Assembly: GCA_003210755.1 (NCBI GenBank)
Contig: QCUL01000029.1
Span: 1-32,795 of the forward strand
Direction: 5' to 3'
DNA: 32,795 bases
Source of the DNA: Synechococcus sp. AG-679-C18
GTDB lineage: Bacteria; Cyanobacteriota; Cyanobacteriia; PCC-6307; Cyanobiaceae
A program made the translations under genes and the position numbers. The notes below the pieces were generated by a model. It saw only the letters and a list, made by a program, of their open reading frames with translations, was not told where the DNA came from and did no database searches. Position 1 is the stretch's first letter. The number at the start of each line of letters is the position of its first letter. Below are positions 20,093-28,535 of this stretch, in pieces.

Positions 20093-20210
20093 TCCTGGTG
20101 TCCATAGCGCTGTGGACCCACTCCGATCCATCTCGAACTCGGTTGTGAAACGCAGCAGCGGCGACGATATTTGGGGGGTAGCCCCCTGAGAAAATAGCTC
20201 GATGCCAGGT
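20093..20210 (+). rRNA. rrf: 5S ribosomal RNA
   Basis: 118 nt with helix I CCTGGTGTC/GATGCCAGG closing the molecule, the conserved CCGATCCATCTCGAACTCGG segment and the GAAACGCAGCAGCGGCGACG region. It lies about 110 bp after 23S, the standard rrs-tRNAs-rrl-rrf order. Termini are placed by helix I and may vary by one or two bases. Confidence 0.96.
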
Positions 20211-20229
20211 AAAAACATTTTCAACGAAG

Positions 20230-20260
20230 AAAGCCATCCCTTCAAGGGATGGCTTTTTTT
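20230..20260 (+). terminator. Rho-independent terminator of the rRNA operon
   Basis: AAAGCCATCCC (20230-20240) pairs perfectly with GGGATGGCTTT (20246-20256) around the loop TTCAA, and the run of T from 20254 to 20260 follows. This 11-bp GC-containing stem plus T-tract 20 bases after 5S is a textbook intrinsic terminator. The poly-A on the other side could also help stop mutM transcripts. Confidence 0.93.
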
Positions 20261-20330
20261 GTGCCCTGCTACGCGGTAGTTTGGATCTCATAAGGTTCAT
20301 CAATAATTTTGCTTATCCATTAGGCATGCT

Positions 20331-21200
20331 TTATTTCTGGCATTGTGGACACCAATGTGTACTTCTACCAGCGATCTTCATCCGTTTAATTGTTGTCCCG
20401 CAGACTAAACACGTTAAACCTGTTCTCCTGTAAACAGTGGCTTGACCTCCGTAATTTCCATTAACACCTTCAAGGTCTCTGAAATCGCTAAAGGTTGTTC
20501 CGCCGGCTCCAATGCTTAGTTCTAAAATGTGTATGAGGCATCCCCTTAATCTCTCTAATTGTTTTCGATTAAGCTCTCCGGCTGCTTTTTGAGGAGGAAT
20601 TCCTGCTGCAAATAAGCTTTCGTCGGCGTAGATATTGCCAGTTCCTGCAACAACAGATTGATCTAATAATGCAGCTTTGATAGATCTCGTAGACCCTTTG
20701 AATTTCTCCTGTAAGTATCGAGAATTGAAATCTTGGCTGAATGGTTCCGGCCCTAATTTTTTGAGACCAGTAATTACTGAATCCACCGCTACGCCTGGCG
20801 GAACCCACCACATCTCGGCAAAACTACGTAGATCAACGAACCGCAATTCTTGCCCTTTTGCATTCCAAAAACGTACTCGCGTGTGCTTACAGGGGGGAGT
20901 GTCATGCTCTAACCACTGAAACTGACCTGTCATTCGAAGATGAACACCCCAATGTCCAGCGCTTTCCTCTGAAGCTTCTGATCCAACTGATCCAAATCTG
21001 TGCAACTCTGTGAATAAATATTTGCCTCTTCTTTTCCAGCTTCCAACTCTGCAATTAATAAGGCCTGATTGAAAGCACTCAACTCCACCTGGGCTGGCAA
21101 TTGCCCTATCTCTGCAGACCTCTAAATCTGTGATGACGAATTGATCTAAACGATTCGCCAATCCGCGACGAACCGTCTCAACTTCTGGAAGTTCGGGCAA
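20331..21200 (-). CDS. mutM: Formamidopyrimidine-DNA glycosylase
   Basis: MutM (Fpg) removes 8-oxoguanine and formamidopyrimidines from DNA and nicks the abasic site, countering oxidative damage from photosynthesis. The 289-residue protein begins MPELPEVETVRRGL with catalytic Pro2 and Glu3. It contains KRRGKYLF, HLRMTGQF, the helix-two-turn-helix around ALLDQSVVAGTGNIYADESL, and a C-terminal zinc finger C-x2-C-x16-C-x2-C (CLVCGTT...WCPQC) with the conserved Arg of IAGRSTHW. The start is TTG at 21200, fixed by the need for Pro at position 2. It lies 5 bases after psaE and is probably cotranscribed with it, as I recall from other marine picocyanobacteria. Confidence 0.97.
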   Translation of the reverse strand: MPELPEVETVRRGLANRLDQFVITDLEVCRDRAIASPGGVECFQSGLINCRVGSWKRRGKYLFTELHRFGSVGSEASEESAGHWGVHLRMTGQFQWLEHDTPPCKHTRVRFWNAKGQELRFVDLRSFAEMWWVPPGVAVDSVITGLKKLGPEPFSQDFNSRYLQEKFKGSTRSIKAALLDQSVVAGTGNIYADESLFAAGIPPQKAAGELNRKQLERLRGCLIHILELSIGAGGTTFSDFRDLEGVNGNYGGQATVYRRTGLTCLVCGTTIKRMKIAGRSTHWCPQCQK

Positions 21201-21205
21201 CGGCC

Positions 21206-21415
21206 TCAGGCTGGCTCGAGTTCCGCCTGAGCGAAGTTATTCGTGTTGATCCCGCCTTCTGATCCGGAAATCCCGTTGTAGTTCACCTTCTCAAAGCGAA
21301 CTACCACCGGATAGCGAATCCCAGAGGTGTCGATTGAGGCCACCGTGCCGATATCGTTGTACCAATAAGACTCAGGACGCTTGATGCGTACTTTGTCACC
21401 ACGGGAAATAGCCAT
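21206..21415 (-). CDS. psaE: Photosystem I reaction centre subunit IV
   Basis: PsaE is a stromal-side SH3-like subunit of photosystem I that helps dock ferredoxin and supports cyclic flow. The 69-residue sequence [20 protein letters not shown] onwards, with [20 protein letters not shown] and [17 protein letters not shown], matches PsaE at full length. The start is ATG at 21415. It is upstream of mutM and divergent from the 359-residue gene, with 111 bp between starts. Confidence 0.97.
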   Translation of the reverse strand: MAISRGDKVRIKRPESYWYNDIGTVASIDTSGIRYPVVVRFEKVNYNGISGSEGGINTNNFAQAELEPA

Positions 21416-21526
21416 CGCTGCTCAGAAACGTTGATGCAGAACGAGCGTATCGCTGCGTGGTCTCCAGATTGAGGGAGCGTCACAGAATGTCTTTGGCTAG
21501 TTTTTTGACCTGCAAGCCCCATCGGC

Positions 21527-22606
21527 ATGGCAGCATCCATCACCTCACCAGTGATGATCGCGTTGACCAGCCTGAGTCCCGAAGCACCTGTGCTGGATCT
21601 TGACCTTCCAGATCCTGAGCAGGATGACATCAGCACGATGGAATTCCTGGCTCGTCTCGAGCAAGCCTGGGATGTTTGCGACAAATTTGATCTTCAGACC
21701 GAAATCTGTCGTGGCCGCATCCTGAAAGCTGTGCGTGATCGCGAAAAGCGCGGGGGTGAAGGTCGTGGAGCAGGTTTTTTGCAGTGGCTTCGTGAACGGG
21801 AAATCAGCAAGACAAGGGCGTATGGACTGATTCAGTTGGCTGAATCGGCGGAAGATTTGGTTGGCGACGGTCTGCTCGATCAGTCGAGTGTGAATCAGTT
21901 CTCGAAGCGTGCCTTTCTTGAAACGGCACTAGCGGCACCAGAGGTGCAAGTGATGATTGCAGAGGCTGCCAACGAGGGGAAGGAGATCACTCGTAAGCAG
22001 GTGCGAAGGCTCACTGATGATTTCACTGCGGCGACGAGCCCTTTGCTTCCTGACGAAATTCGTCAACGTACACAAGAGAATTTGTTGCCTTCGAGGGTTG
22101 TAGCGCCTCTCGTCCGAGAGCTATCCAAACTCCCTGAGCTTCAACAAGAGGACTTCCGCAAGGTGCTCAGGGATGAGCCGGAACTTGATCGAATTAAGGA
22201 CGTGACGCACACGGCTCGATGGATTACAAAAGCGACAGAGTCAGGGATTGCGGTTCGCGCTTTCCAGCAGGGTGATTTGGACTTGGAGAAAGCGATGCAG
22301 GAGGCTCAGCGTCTTGATGCGCTTGGGTTGCTTGCCGATGCTGTGGGCCAGGCGCAGGCTCTTGAGGCTGCAGTTCTCAAGTTGCACACCTCATGGAGAC
22401 GGCTTGGTGGCCTTCATGAGCGTCTTTGGGTTGAAAGCGGGAGCAGTACCCCCTATCTCCGCGATGTTTTGGCAGCCCTCCAGACATTGAGCGGTGCCAC
22501 GATGCGGGTCTCGTTAGGGGAACTTGCTGGAGGTAAAAGGGTCAGGCTGCAACTCGTTGAAGAGGCTCCCGATCAACTAGATCCTCCCACCACCCTCCAG
22601 ATCTAG
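21527..22606 (+). CDS. Conserved-type protein with a ParB/DUF3102-like helix-turn-helix; function unknown
   Basis: 359 residues, soluble, mostly helical and charged; not recognised as a named protein. Residues 76-107 (GGEGRGAGFLQWLREREI, then SKTRAYGLIQLAESA) resemble the helix-turn-helix part of ParB-like or DUF3102-like proteins: a G/F-x-x-W-L lead-in followed by S-x-T-x-A-Y-x-x-I-x-L-A. A second helical segment (EITRKQVRRLTDDFTAA) could extend a DNA-binding unit. The C-terminal half has LEAAVLKLHTSWRRLGGLHE, possibly a coiled coil. The ATG at 21527 is used; ATG at 21554 is another candidate. It is 41 bp upstream of recQ in the same direction and divergent from psaE. DNA binding is inference; the target is unknown. 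Confidence 0.75.
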   Translation: MAASITSPVMIALTSLSPEAPVLDLDLPDPEQDDISTMEFLARLEQAWDVCDKFDLQTEICRGRILKAVRDREKRGGEGRGAGFLQWLREREISKTRAYGLIQLAESAEDLVGDGLLDQSSVNQFSKRAFLETALAAPEVQVMIAEAANEGKEITRKQVRRLTDDFTAATSPLLPDEIRQRTQENLLPSRVVAPLVRELSKLPELQQEDFRKVLRDEPELDRIKDVTHTARWITKATESGIAVRAFQQGDLDLEKAMQEAQRLDALGLLADAVGQAQALEAAVLKLHTSWRRLGGLHERLWVESGSSTPYLRDVLAALQTLSGATMRVSLGELAGGKRVRLQLVEEAPDQLDPPTTLQI

Positions 22607-22647
22607 TGTTCGGTAAAGTACGGGCACCATCTGTGGTGTGAGGGTGA

Positions 22648-24141
22648 GTGTCGGATCCACTCATTGAGGCTCTCCACGAAAATTTTGGCTGGAACTCCTT
22701 TCGTTCTGGACAACGACCAGTCATTGAAGCGTTGCTGAGCGGTCGAGACTGTCTTGCTGTTCTCCCAACTGGTGGCGGTAAATCCCTTTGTTTTCAGTTG
22801 CCTGCTCTTGTGAGACAAGGGTTGGTTGTTGTGATTTCTCCACTCGTGGCCCTGATGGATGATCAAGTCCTTCAGCTGCAGCAGCGAGGCATCGCGGCTG
22901 CCTGCCTGCATCGCGGCATTCAACCTGATCAGCGACGTCTGATTCAGAAACAGTTGTCCTCTGGAGCTTTACGTCTCCTCTATCTCGCTCCTGAGCGTCT
23001 TCAAGGTGAGGCGGCAAGAGACATGCTTACTGAGCATGCGAGAGAGGGTCGGCTGGTCGCGTTGGCCGTGGATGAAGCACATTGCATCAGTGCTTGGGGG
23101 CACGATTTCAGGCCTGACTACAGGCGTCTGGGTCAGCTTCGCGCCCTTTGCCCTGGAGTTCCTCTTGTCGCTCTCAGCGCAACAGCGGCACCCCGTGTGC
23201 GGGCTGACATCCTTCGATTGCTCGATTTATGCAAACCCCTGATACAGGTGTCGTCAGCGCAACGTAACAATCTCCATTACACGATGCGACGTCGTCCTAA
23301 AAATCCTCTCCCCGAGGTCCTGGAAGCCCTGAAGCAGGCTCGTGGCGCAACCTTGATCTATGCCAGGACCCGACGTTCGGTGGAACACTGGGCAGAGAGA
23401 TTGCAATCCGAAGGAATTCAAGCGATCACGTATCACGCTGGGTTGGAACTGGAGCGCCGAGAGGAGGCTCTAAGACACTTTTTGCAGGCTGATGAACCTG
23501 TCTTGGTGGCAACGGTGGCGTTTGGTATGGGCGTGGACCGTTCTGATGTGGGCTTGGTCTTGCACTTGGATCTCCCCGCTACTCCGGAGGGTTACCTCCA
23601 GGAATCAGGTCGTGCAGGACGCGACGGAAGACCAGCGCAATGCCTTGTGCTTTTTTCCCCTGGAGATCGAACCAGCCTTGGATGGGCGATGCAATCCACG
23701 TTGAGACGAGGGGAAGAACCAAAGGCTTCTATCGACGATTTAAGGCGAGTGGAGCTGGCTCAGCAGCAATTGCGACGAATGGAAGCGATAGCAGAAGGGG
23801 AGCTTTGCCGAGAGCAAGCTCTTTTGTTGTCAGTTGGAGAGCTGACTGCTCCTTGCGGCCGTTGTGATCGCTGCTTGGCTGAATTGGTTCCGAAGGATTG
23901 GTCTGATCGCGCCCAAGAACTGTTGGAGGTGATCGATACCGGACGCGGAGACGATATTCGCTGTCTGATCGAGCGGTTACGCGAAATTAATGGAAGCGAA
24001 GATCGCTGGGGTTGGCTTGTTCGCAGGCTTGTGCAAGAGGAGCTTATCCATGAGAGCAATGACGGAGTCCAGCGCCTGTCCCTAAGGGATAGCGGAAGAC
24101 AATTTCTACAGTCACCTTGGCCTCTGCATTATTCGGCTTGA
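22648..24141 (+). CDS. recQ: ATP-dependent DNA helicase RecQ, short form
   Basis: RecQ unwinds DNA 3' to 5' in recombination and fork repair. The 497-residue protein carries FRSGQRPVIEALLSGRDCL (motif 0), Walker A LPTGGGKS (39-46), DEAH box VDEAHCISAWGHDFRPDY (140-157), ALSATAAPRV (motif III) and QESGRAGRDGRPAQ (motif VI). The zinc-binding region has four Cys, GELC...APCGRCDRC. It is shorter than the 609-residue E. coli enzyme: the C-terminal HRDC domain is absent and the winged-helix part is brief. The start is GTG at 22648. It ends 15 bases before the convergent LysM gene. Confidence 0.95.
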   Translation: MSDPLIEALHENFGWNSFRSGQRPVIEALLSGRDCLAVLPTGGGKSLCFQLPALVRQGLVVVISPLVALMDDQVLQLQQRGIAAACLHRGIQPDQRRLIQKQLSSGALRLLYLAPERLQGEAARDMLTEHAREGRLVALAVDEAHCISAWGHDFRPDYRRLGQLRALCPGVPLVALSATAAPRVRADILRLLDLCKPLIQVSSAQRNNLHYTMRRRPKNPLPEVLEALKQARGATLIYARTRRSVEHWAERLQSEGIQAITYHAGLELERREEALRHFLQADEPVLVATVAFGMGVDRSDVGLVLHLDLPATPEGYLQESGRAGRDGRPAQCLVLFSPGDRTSLGWAMQSTLRRGEEPKASIDDLRRVELAQQQLRRMEAIAEGELCREQALLLSVGELTAPCGRCDRCLAELVPKDWSDRAQELLEVIDTGRGDDIRCLIERLREINGSEDRWGWLVRRLVQEELIHESNDGVQRLSLRDSGRQFLQSPWPLHYSA

Positions 24142-24156
24142 ATCAATTGACTTGAT

Positions 24157-25206
24157 CTATGCCGCCTTGCAGCGATCCGTGACTAAGTCCTTTTCGAAGT
24201 TGGTCTGGGGCGCAATCCAACTCTTCCAGGCACCCTCTGAACTGGTCACATTGATTTTGCGGGCAGAGCAGTTCACAGCCACATAAAGAGGTTTTCCATC
24301 TCTGTTCAGGGTTGGGGCGACCATGCTTCCGCCCATGGATTGCCAGTTGCTCCAGTCCACTTGGAGAGGTCCATAGGTCCGCCATGAAGCTGGCTTGGCC
24401 TGAACGGTTTTTGCAGGTTTGGTGGCCGTTGCTGTAAGAACAGGCTTTGGAGACTGCTTCACTCTCGGAGTCGAAGTGGTCTGGATGGCGGGTCGTTGTG
24501 AAACCGGCTTCTGCTTTTGAGCCCTGACAGGTTTTGATTGAAACGCAGTGGAGGCCTCGACTGACACAGCCTTTGTGGCACTATCTCGGGCTAATTCCTT
24601 CTCAGAATTTTTATTGATGACTCGGAGCATCAGCTTAGTTCCCACCGTCACCTTGTCGGGATCATTGATGGTGTTGAGATCGATCAAGGAGGCCACCGGA
24701 ATCTCATAGGCGCGAGCTATCTGGGTCAATGTCTGACCACTCGCGACCGTGTGGGATGTGGCGTTTGGATTGGCGTTAATCGGCGTGGGCTTGGCCTTTG
24801 CGACTGGCTTGGGCTTGGGTAAAACAGCTGTTGTAGGCAATTTAAGGGTCTGCCCAACCTCCACGTGATCTGCGGACTGAAGACTGTTAATGACGATCAA
24901 ATTGCGCTCGCTGACTTGATAACGAGCTGCAATTCCACCCAGTGTGTCTCCCCTTTGAACGGTATGACGTCCTCTCCCAGTACTGACAACTCCTCTGGCA
25001 CCACTTGGTAATTGCAGGGTTTGACCAGCTTCCACGTGATTGGAATTACTGATTCCATTGATTCTCAGCAGGCTCCCAACGGAAACGCCATATCGGTCAG
25101 CGAGATCAGAGATGGTGTCACCGGGCTTCACGGTGACCGACGCAGCGACGGCATGCAGCGGCATCAATGCCGTCAGGGTTAAGGCGGCGGCAACAATGTT
25201 TCGCAT
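24157..25206 (-). CDS. Secreted LysM-repeat protein
   Basis: A probable cell-wall-binding exported protein. From the ATG at 25206 the first 22 residues, MRNIVAAALTLTALMPLHAV, then AA, form a signal peptide with an AVA-A type cleavage site. Three LysM repeats follow (VTVKPGDTISDLADRYGVSV, HTVQRGDTLGGIAARYQVSE, HTVASGQTLTQIARAYEIPV), each ending in a G-x-x-L-x-L/LML segment. A Lys/Pro/Thr-rich linker then leads to a C-terminal domain of about 75 residues (TYGPLQVDWSNWQSMGGSMV, APTLNRDGKPLYVAVNCSAR, SWIAPQTNFEKDLVTDRC) that I do not recognise. No hydrolase motif is seen. The frame extends to a TTG at 25293 that would overlap the upstream aldehyde dehydrogenase gene; the signal peptide argues for 25206. 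Confidence 0.85.
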   Translation of the reverse strand: MRNIVAAALTLTALMPLHAVAASVTVKPGDTISDLADRYGVSVGSLLRINGISNSNHVEAGQTLQLPSGARGVVSTGRGRHTVQRGDTLGGIAARYQVSERNLIVINSLQSADHVEVGQTLKLPTTAVLPKPKPVAKAKPTPINANPNATSHTVASGQTLTQIARAYEIPVASLIDLNTINDPDKVTVGTKLMLRVINKNSEKELARDSATKAVSVEASTAFQSKPVRAQKQKPVSQRPAIQTTSTPRVKQSPKPVLTATATKPAKTVQAKPASWRTYGPLQVDWSNWQSMGGSMVAPTLNRDGKPLYVAVNCSARKINVTSSEGAWKSWIAPQTNFEKDLVTDRCKAA

Positions 25207-25285
25207 GCGGCTCTTTGGGCTGGACGAAAGATAAGGTGCCTGGCTCAACTCGCCAGTCCCTTGTTGTGATTGATTTGCAAATAAT

Positions 25286-26686
25286 TCAGCCAATTAGACG
25301 GCGTAACAAAGCAGGACTCAACTTGTAGGGGGGATAGCGGAGACGTGGATCGAGAAAAAAAGGCCTTCTCAGCACTGCGCGTTCGTGAGAGAAGGTGCGA
25401 AATCCTGCTTCGCCGTGATAACTGCCCATTCCACTTGGACCTATGCCACCGAATGGCAGCTCCGGAACACCAGCTTGCATCACCACGTCGTTGAAGCAAA
25501 CCCCACCTGAGCTGGTGTTCTGCAGGAGGATGTTTTGATCGTTGTCAGTACCACCAAAGAGGTAGATCGCGAGAGGTTTGTCTTGTTTTTGGATGCGTTT
25601 GATGGCGCAACTCAGATCATCCACCTCAATCAATGGCAACAATGGTCCGAAGAGTTCTTCAGCCATTAAGGGATCTTCGTCACTCTTGACCTCAATAAGG
25701 GTTGGAGCGATCTTGCGGACTTTTCGCTCGCATTCCCCACCCAGAAGAATACGGTCGTCTTCCCGAGCAGCTTCCAAAAGACTTTCCAGATGGTTGTAAT
25801 GCTGATCGTGGATAAGAGAGCCCAGATCGGCAGAGGCCAGAGGATCATCTCCGTAGAGATTGCGGCGCTCTTCTGAGAGGGCATGCAAAAGGTGCTTACG
25901 GATACTGCTCTGAACGAGTAAGTGGTCTGGTGCGATGCAGGTTTGTCCTGCATTCAAGCCTTTCCCCCAAATCAAGCGCCTGGCTGTCACCGCAAGGTCA
26001 GCACCATCAAGCACAACTGCTGGATTTTTTCCTCCTAACTCCAGCGTCACTGGAGTGAGATGACGGGCGGCTCCGGCTAGCACCTTGGCTCCAATCCTTC
26101 CACCACCGGTGAAAAAAATGTGGTCAAAGCCAAGATCCACTAGAGATGCTGCAGTGGATCCATCCCCATTGATCACTCGCACCACATCACCTGGAAAAGC
26201 GTCAGAGATCAGGTGTGTGATCAAGGCTGCGGTGGCAGGTGCATGCTCTGAAGGTTTCAACACAGCTGTATTACCAGCAGCGAGGGCATTGATCAGAGGC
26301 TGAATCGTCAACATGAACGGGTAGTTCCACGGACCGATCACGAGCACACACCCCAGTGGCTCTCGAATCAGTTCAGCTCGTCCTGGGCGTTGAGTGATCG
26401 GTACGGGAATGCGGCGGGGTCGCATCCAAGACTTGAGGCGCCGCTTCGTGACTTTTAGTTCTTGAAGCAAAGCGACGATTTCAACCATCCCCTCCAGCGC
26501 AGGCTTGGCGAGGTCGATATGAAGGGCATGAAGAATGTCTTCTTCATGCTGATCGAGCAGGTCGCTTAATCGCTTTAATTGGAGCCTCCTCCAAGCTTCT
26601 GGTCGGCTCAGACCCGAAATCACCACTGAGCGAAGGGTTTCTAAATCAGCAACTTGAAAGGTATCGCTGGAGCAGGAGCTGACCAT
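25286..26686 (-). CDS. Aldehyde dehydrogenase (NAD(P)+, class 3-like)
   Basis: Oxidises aldehydes to carboxylic acids. The 466-residue protein has the class-3-type architecture with no N-terminal extension: GPWNYPF with Asn121, the cofactor loop FFTGGGRIGAKVLAGAARHL (191-210), general base Glu216 in TLELGGKNPAV, catalytic Cys250 in NAGQTCIAPDH, and EELFGPLLPLIEV. Members in cyanobacteria act on fatty or apocarotenal aldehydes; which applies here is unknown. The C-terminal region (PPYKLSPALLRRLIG) is hydrophobic/basic and could favour membrane contact. The start is ATG at 26686, divergent from the GH13 gene with 61 bp between. Confidence 0.93.
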   Translation of the reverse strand: MVSSCSSDTFQVADLETLRSVVISGLSRPEAWRRLQLKRLSDLLDQHEEDILHALHIDLAKPALEGMVEIVALLQELKVTKRRLKSWMRPRRIPVPITQRPGRAELIREPLGCVLVIGPWNYPFMLTIQPLINALAAGNTAVLKPSEHAPATAALITHLISDAFPGDVVRVINGDGSTAASLVDLGFDHIFFTGGGRIGAKVLAGAARHLTPVTLELGGKNPAVVLDGADLAVTARRLIWGKGLNAGQTCIAPDHLLVQSSIRKHLLHALSEERRNLYGDDPLASADLGSLIHDQHYNHLESLLEAAREDDRILLGGECERKVRKIAPTLIEVKSDEDPLMAEELFGPLLPLIEVDDLSCAIKRIQKQDKPLAIYLFGGTDNDQNILLQNTSSGGVCFNDVVMQAGVPELPFGGIGPSGMGSYHGEAGFRTFSHERAVLRRPFFLDPRLRYPPYKLSPALLRRLIG

Positions 26687-26747
26687 CAGAGGGCATCAGA
26701 TGTCAGTGCATGCTCGCAGTCCTTATTAGACGATCGCGAAGGAGGGG

Positions 26748-28535
26748 ATGACGTCGCAGCCGATCGGGGTTAGTACAAGATGGAATGGTGCCGGCGTGAT
26801 GACTAAGCAGCAGCCGTGGTGGAACGGTGCCGTCATCTATCAGCTGATTGTTCGCAGCTATGCCGACGGCAATGGTGATGGAATCGGCGACTTGCAGGGC
26901 TTGGCTAATCGCCTGCCTTATCTCCGCTGGCTGGGAGTGGAAGCGATCTGGCTCACCCCGATCTATCCATCACCGCTCCAAGACGGTGGTTACGACATCA
27001 CTGATTTCAAGTCCATCCATCCAGAGCTGGGGGATTTGGCGGCCTTTCATCGGGTTTTGATTGCTGCGCACTCTCAAGGGATCAAGGTGGTTTTGGACTT
27101 GGTTCTGAATCACACCAGCACCTTGCATCCTTGGTTTCAGCGTGCCCGTTGGGCGCCAGAGGGGAGTCCTGAAAGAGACTTATATGTCTGGAGTGATGAT
27201 CCCAAGCGCTACTCAGAAGCACCAGTTTTATTCCGCCATTTCGAATCTTCGAACTGGGAATGGGATGAGGTGGCTCAGCAGTACTACCTTCACCGCTTTT
27301 TGCGTCATCAACCAGACCTCAATTACGACAGCCCGGTGGTGCAGGAGGAAATGCTCAATGTGGTGGATTTTTGGATTGAGAGAGGCGTGGATGGCTTCAG
27401 ACTTGATGCGGTGCCGTTTCTATGTGAATCCGAGGGATCACGTTGCGAAGGGTTGCCTGAAACCCATGAATTTCTAAAGCGCTTGCGCGCAAGAGTTGAT
27501 AGCCATGGCAAAGATGTTTTGCTCCTCGCTGAAGCGATCCAGCCGGTGGAGGAGGCGGCTCCATATCTGGCGGATGATGAACTGCACGGAGCTTTCAACT
27601 TTGCCCTAACGGCTCATCTTTTCGCTTCGATTGCCAGCGGAACCGTTGAGGACTTGCGCCATTGCTTGCAGGCGGCTCAGAACGCTGTTGGTGGTTGTCG
27701 ATGGGCCTTGCCACTACGCAATCACGATGAGCTGTGGCTTGGAGACGGTCACTTGGTTCCTGAGGATGTGATCCAAACCATCCGTGCCGGATTGCATCAA
27801 GGACAAGGACATTGGCTGAACTGGGGGATTAACCGGCGTCTTGCGCCTCTGCTCAATGGTGATCCTGGTTCTAACCGGGTGATGCATGCTTTGCTCTACA
27901 GCCTTCCTGGTCTTCCATGCCTTTACTACGGCGACGAGCTTGGGATGGGGGATTGGCCAGGCTTGCGGGACCGTGATCCGAACCGCACTCCCATGGCCTG
28001 GACTCCAGGACGAAACGGCGGGTTCTCGACGGCTCCAGATCCTCTTCTTGTGCTGCCACCTATCACTGCTCCTGGGTACGACTATCGGGTGGTGAATGTG
28101 GAGGTTCAGAAGCAGCTGCCTGGGTCGCTTCTGAATTGGCATCGGCGCATGCTCACCTGCCGCAAACTTCTTCCTGCATTGAGGAATGGAGATTTTGAAC
28201 TGTTGGAATGCGCCCACCCTGGGGTCATTGTTTACGTCCGTACGAACTCCACCATGACTGTGATGGTGGCGGCCAATCTCTCCGCAGCTGGAGCATCGTT
28301 CCGTCTTGACCTCAGTCGATGGTCAGGAGAACGAACGCGTGAGGTGCTTTGGGGGTGTGACTTCCCTCCTGCAGATGCCGATTGGTTTGTCTATCTCGCT
28401 GCTCATGGATTCAGTTGGTGGTTGATCGGTGAGGTTGAAGAAAACGACAGCGTCGGCGTGGACGCCGTGGTTCAGCACGACAGGTTGAGCTCCGAAACTT
28501 CTGAAGACAAGGCCGCATCCACGCCCTCCTCCTGA
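26748..28535 (+). CDS. GH13 enzyme of trehalose synthase type (maltose alpha-D-glucosyltransferase-like)
   Basis: 595 residues. The core from residue 23 (PWWNGAVIYQLIVRSYADGN, GDGIGDLQGL) closely follows trehalose synthases, as do WLTPIYPSPLQDGGYDITDF, LRNHDELW and GMGDWPGLRDRDPNRTPMAW. The GH13 triad is Asp220 (VDGFRLDAVP), Glu262 (LLLAEAIQP) and Asp327 (RNHDEL). A short C-terminal beta domain follows about residue 450. The acceptor cannot be read from sequence: maltose/trehalose interconversion is the default, but a glucosylglycerol- or sucrose-type substrate is possible given glpD and glpK next door. The start is ATG at 26748 after a strong AAGGAGGGG; an internal ATG at 26799 is the alternative. 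Its last 64 bases overlap the convergent glpD end. Confidence 0.88.
   Translation: MTSQPIGVSTRWNGAGVMTKQQPWWNGAVIYQLIVRSYADGNGDGIGDLQGLANRLPYLRWLGVEAIWLTPIYPSPLQDGGYDITDFKSIHPELGDLAAFHRVLIAAHSQGIKVVLDLVLNHTSTLHPWFQRARWAPEGSPERDLYVWSDDPKRYSEAPVLFRHFESSNWEWDEVAQQYYLHRFLRHQPDLNYDSPVVQEEMLNVVDFWIERGVDGFRLDAVPFLCESEGSRCEGLPETHEFLKRLRARVDSHGKDVLLLAEAIQPVEEAAPYLADDELHGAFNFALTAHLFASIASGTVEDLRHCLQAAQNAVGGCRWALPLRNHDELWLGDGHLVPEDVIQTIRAGLHQGQGHWLNWGINRRLAPLLNGDPGSNRVMHALLYSLPGLPCLYYGDELGMGDWPGLRDRDPNRTPMAWTPGRNGGFSTAPDPLLVLPPITAPGYDYRVVNVEVQKQLPGSLLNWHRRMLTCRKLLPALRNGDFELLECAHPGVIVYVRTNSTMTVMVAANLSAAGASFRLDLSRWSGERTREVLWGCDFPPADADWFVYLAAHGFSWWLIGEVEENDSVGVDAVVQHDRLSSETSEDKAASTPSS

Noticed and set aside
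21301..21684. 127-residue minus-strand frame across psaE and the 359-residue gene
   Set aside because: It overlaps two better supported genes in other frames; low-quality Ser/Arg-rich sequence.
24142..24156. ATCAA-ttgac-TTGAT filling the recQ/LysM gap
   Set aside because: A 5-bp stem is too weak for a terminator, and the match to the gap is probably coincidence.
27714..28217. 167-residue minus-strand frame
   Set aside because: Antisense to the trehalose-synthase-like gene, with no domain-like sequence.
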